DNA of 7,443 bases from Bryobacteraceae bacterium. Its GTDB lineage: Bacteria; Acidobacteriota; Terriglobia; Bryobacterales; Bryobacteraceae. Shown piece by piece: positions 6,941 to 7,443 of the stretch (position 1 is its first letter; each line of letters starts with the position of its first letter). The stretch lies in the NCBI GenBank assembly GCA_947456995.1, contig CANGVB010000171.1:1-7443 (forward strand). The letters run 5' to 3'. The position numbers were made by a program, and so were the translations under genes. The notes under the pieces are model-generated. The model made no database searches. It saw only the letters and a list, made by a program, of their open reading frames with translations, and was not told the DNA's origin.

Positions 6941-7443
6941 ATGACAGAGCGGTTGACGGTGAAGGCATTCGCGGAACGTTTCCGCAAAGAGATGGTTCCT
7001 CTCTCGGGGAAGATCAGTTTCTATTCCGCAGGCTTGCGCCTGAACGAAGAAGACGAAAAAGAGCTGATCTACGATCCAGTCGGCAGTTTGCCGCCCATGG
7101 TGCGCGAGCTTTTGCCCGACATGTCGATCGTTTTGGTGCCGCATCTGGAAGGCACCGGCGAAGTCACTGTGGTGATGGATCCCCCCAAGAGCGCGGTTAA
7201 AGAAGAAGCCGAAGACCGCATCTGGCAGAACGAAACCCTCATCGACAACAACGTCGTGCTCACCTTCGCCGTCCAGGGCTGTGACAGTGGCGAGTATCAC
7301 TACCGCCTCTTCCGCATCATCGCCGCCAAGGTTGTCGAGCGCGCAGCACCCAAGTTCTGGAACGAATTCGAAGAGATCCTCCGCGACGAACTGAAGCGAC
7401 GTGTCCATGGGGAAGTTGACGAAGAGAGCTGGAAGGCCAAGGA
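6941..7443 (+). CDS. Conserved-looking protein of unknown function (3' partial)
   Basis: Open from ATG 6941 to the window end (167 complete codons, no stop seen). I do not recognise a family. The visible part is soluble, rich in charged residues and acidic overall, with no signal peptide or membrane segment, so probably cytoplasmic. It begins MTERLTVKAFAERFRKEMVP, then YDPVGSLPPMVRELLPD (44-60), a strand-rich region around 62-80 ending EVTVVMDPP, another around 104-128 (VVLTFAVQGCDSGEYHYRLF), and a helical charged stretch (about 129-165, containing KFWNEFEEILRDELKRR). The same stretch is open on the opposite strand as an upstream extension of lpxB, but this strand gives the more natural composition and a sensible start. 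A possible TTG start at 6935 or 6938 would change little. Divergent from lpxB across 36 bases; no functional link is shown. Confidence 0.75.
   Translation, partial: MTERLTVKAFAERFRKEMVPLSGKISFYSAGLRLNEEDEKELIYDPVGSLPPMVRELLPDMSIVLVPHLEGTGEVTVVMDPPKSAVKEEAEDRIWQNETLIDNNVVLTFAVQGCDSGEYHYRLFRIIAAKVVERAAPKFWNEFEEILRDELKRRVHGEVDEESWKAK

Noticed and set aside
6953..6958. TTGACG resembling a -35 box on the + strand
   Set aside because: It lies inside the unknown gene after its start codon and no -10 box follows at a suitable distance.
6595..7200. 201-residue + strand open frame across the lpxB start and the unknown gene
   Set aside because: Pro/Arg/Ser-rich, spans parts of two better-supported genes on both strands and has no recognisable motif.
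6905..7408. N-terminal extension of lpxB on the - strand back to an ATG at 7408, giving a 554-residue protein
   Set aside because: LpxB family proteins begin at the ISAGEASGD region and the 386-residue form matches the usual length. The extension lies antisense to the + strand gene at 6941 and reads like a mirror-frame shadow.

Overview
The window carries seven protein-coding genes packed almost without gaps, and no RNA gene, insertion sequence, CRISPR array or integration site that I can see. The DNA is GC-rich with strong G/C preference at third codon positions. A lipid A gene (lpxB) shows a Gram-negative cell with an outer membrane. The protein style (exported M1-peptidase-like protein with TPR tail, separate YbhF-type ATPases) is compatible with Acidobacteriota. 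That placement is an impression, not something the sequence proves.

Left half (2-3838, + strand): an ABC exporter operon of the YbhFSR type. It holds two ATPase genes (the first cut by the window edge) and two ABC-2 permease genes. The first three genes are joined by ATGA stop/start overlaps and the fourth follows after 5 bases. The order ATPase-ATPase-permease-permease matches E. coli ybhF-ybhS-ybhR, except that the double-ATPase YbhF is split into two genes here. A membrane-fusion partner (YbhG-like) would be expected upstream, outside the window. The departures from ATPase consensus gather in one of the two composite ATP sites, which predicts an asymmetric pair.

Middle (3835-6904, - strand): lpxB, followed by an exported M1-aminopeptidase-like protein. 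The second gene starts inside the end of lpxB (38-base overlap). It keeps the M1 fold signature but has lost every zinc ligand, the catalytic glutamate, the GAMEN motif and the catalytic tyrosine, and it ends in TPR repeats. It looks like a pseudoenzyme that may act as a binding scaffold. Its stop codon overlaps the stop codon of the last permease gene tail to tail in a shared CTAG.

Right end (6941-7443, + strand): the start of an unrecognised acidic cytoplasmic protein, divergent from lpxB across only 36 bases and running off the window.

The most interesting item is the pseudo-M1/TPR protein linked to lpxB. Next come the asymmetric split ATPases and the unknown gene facing lpxB.
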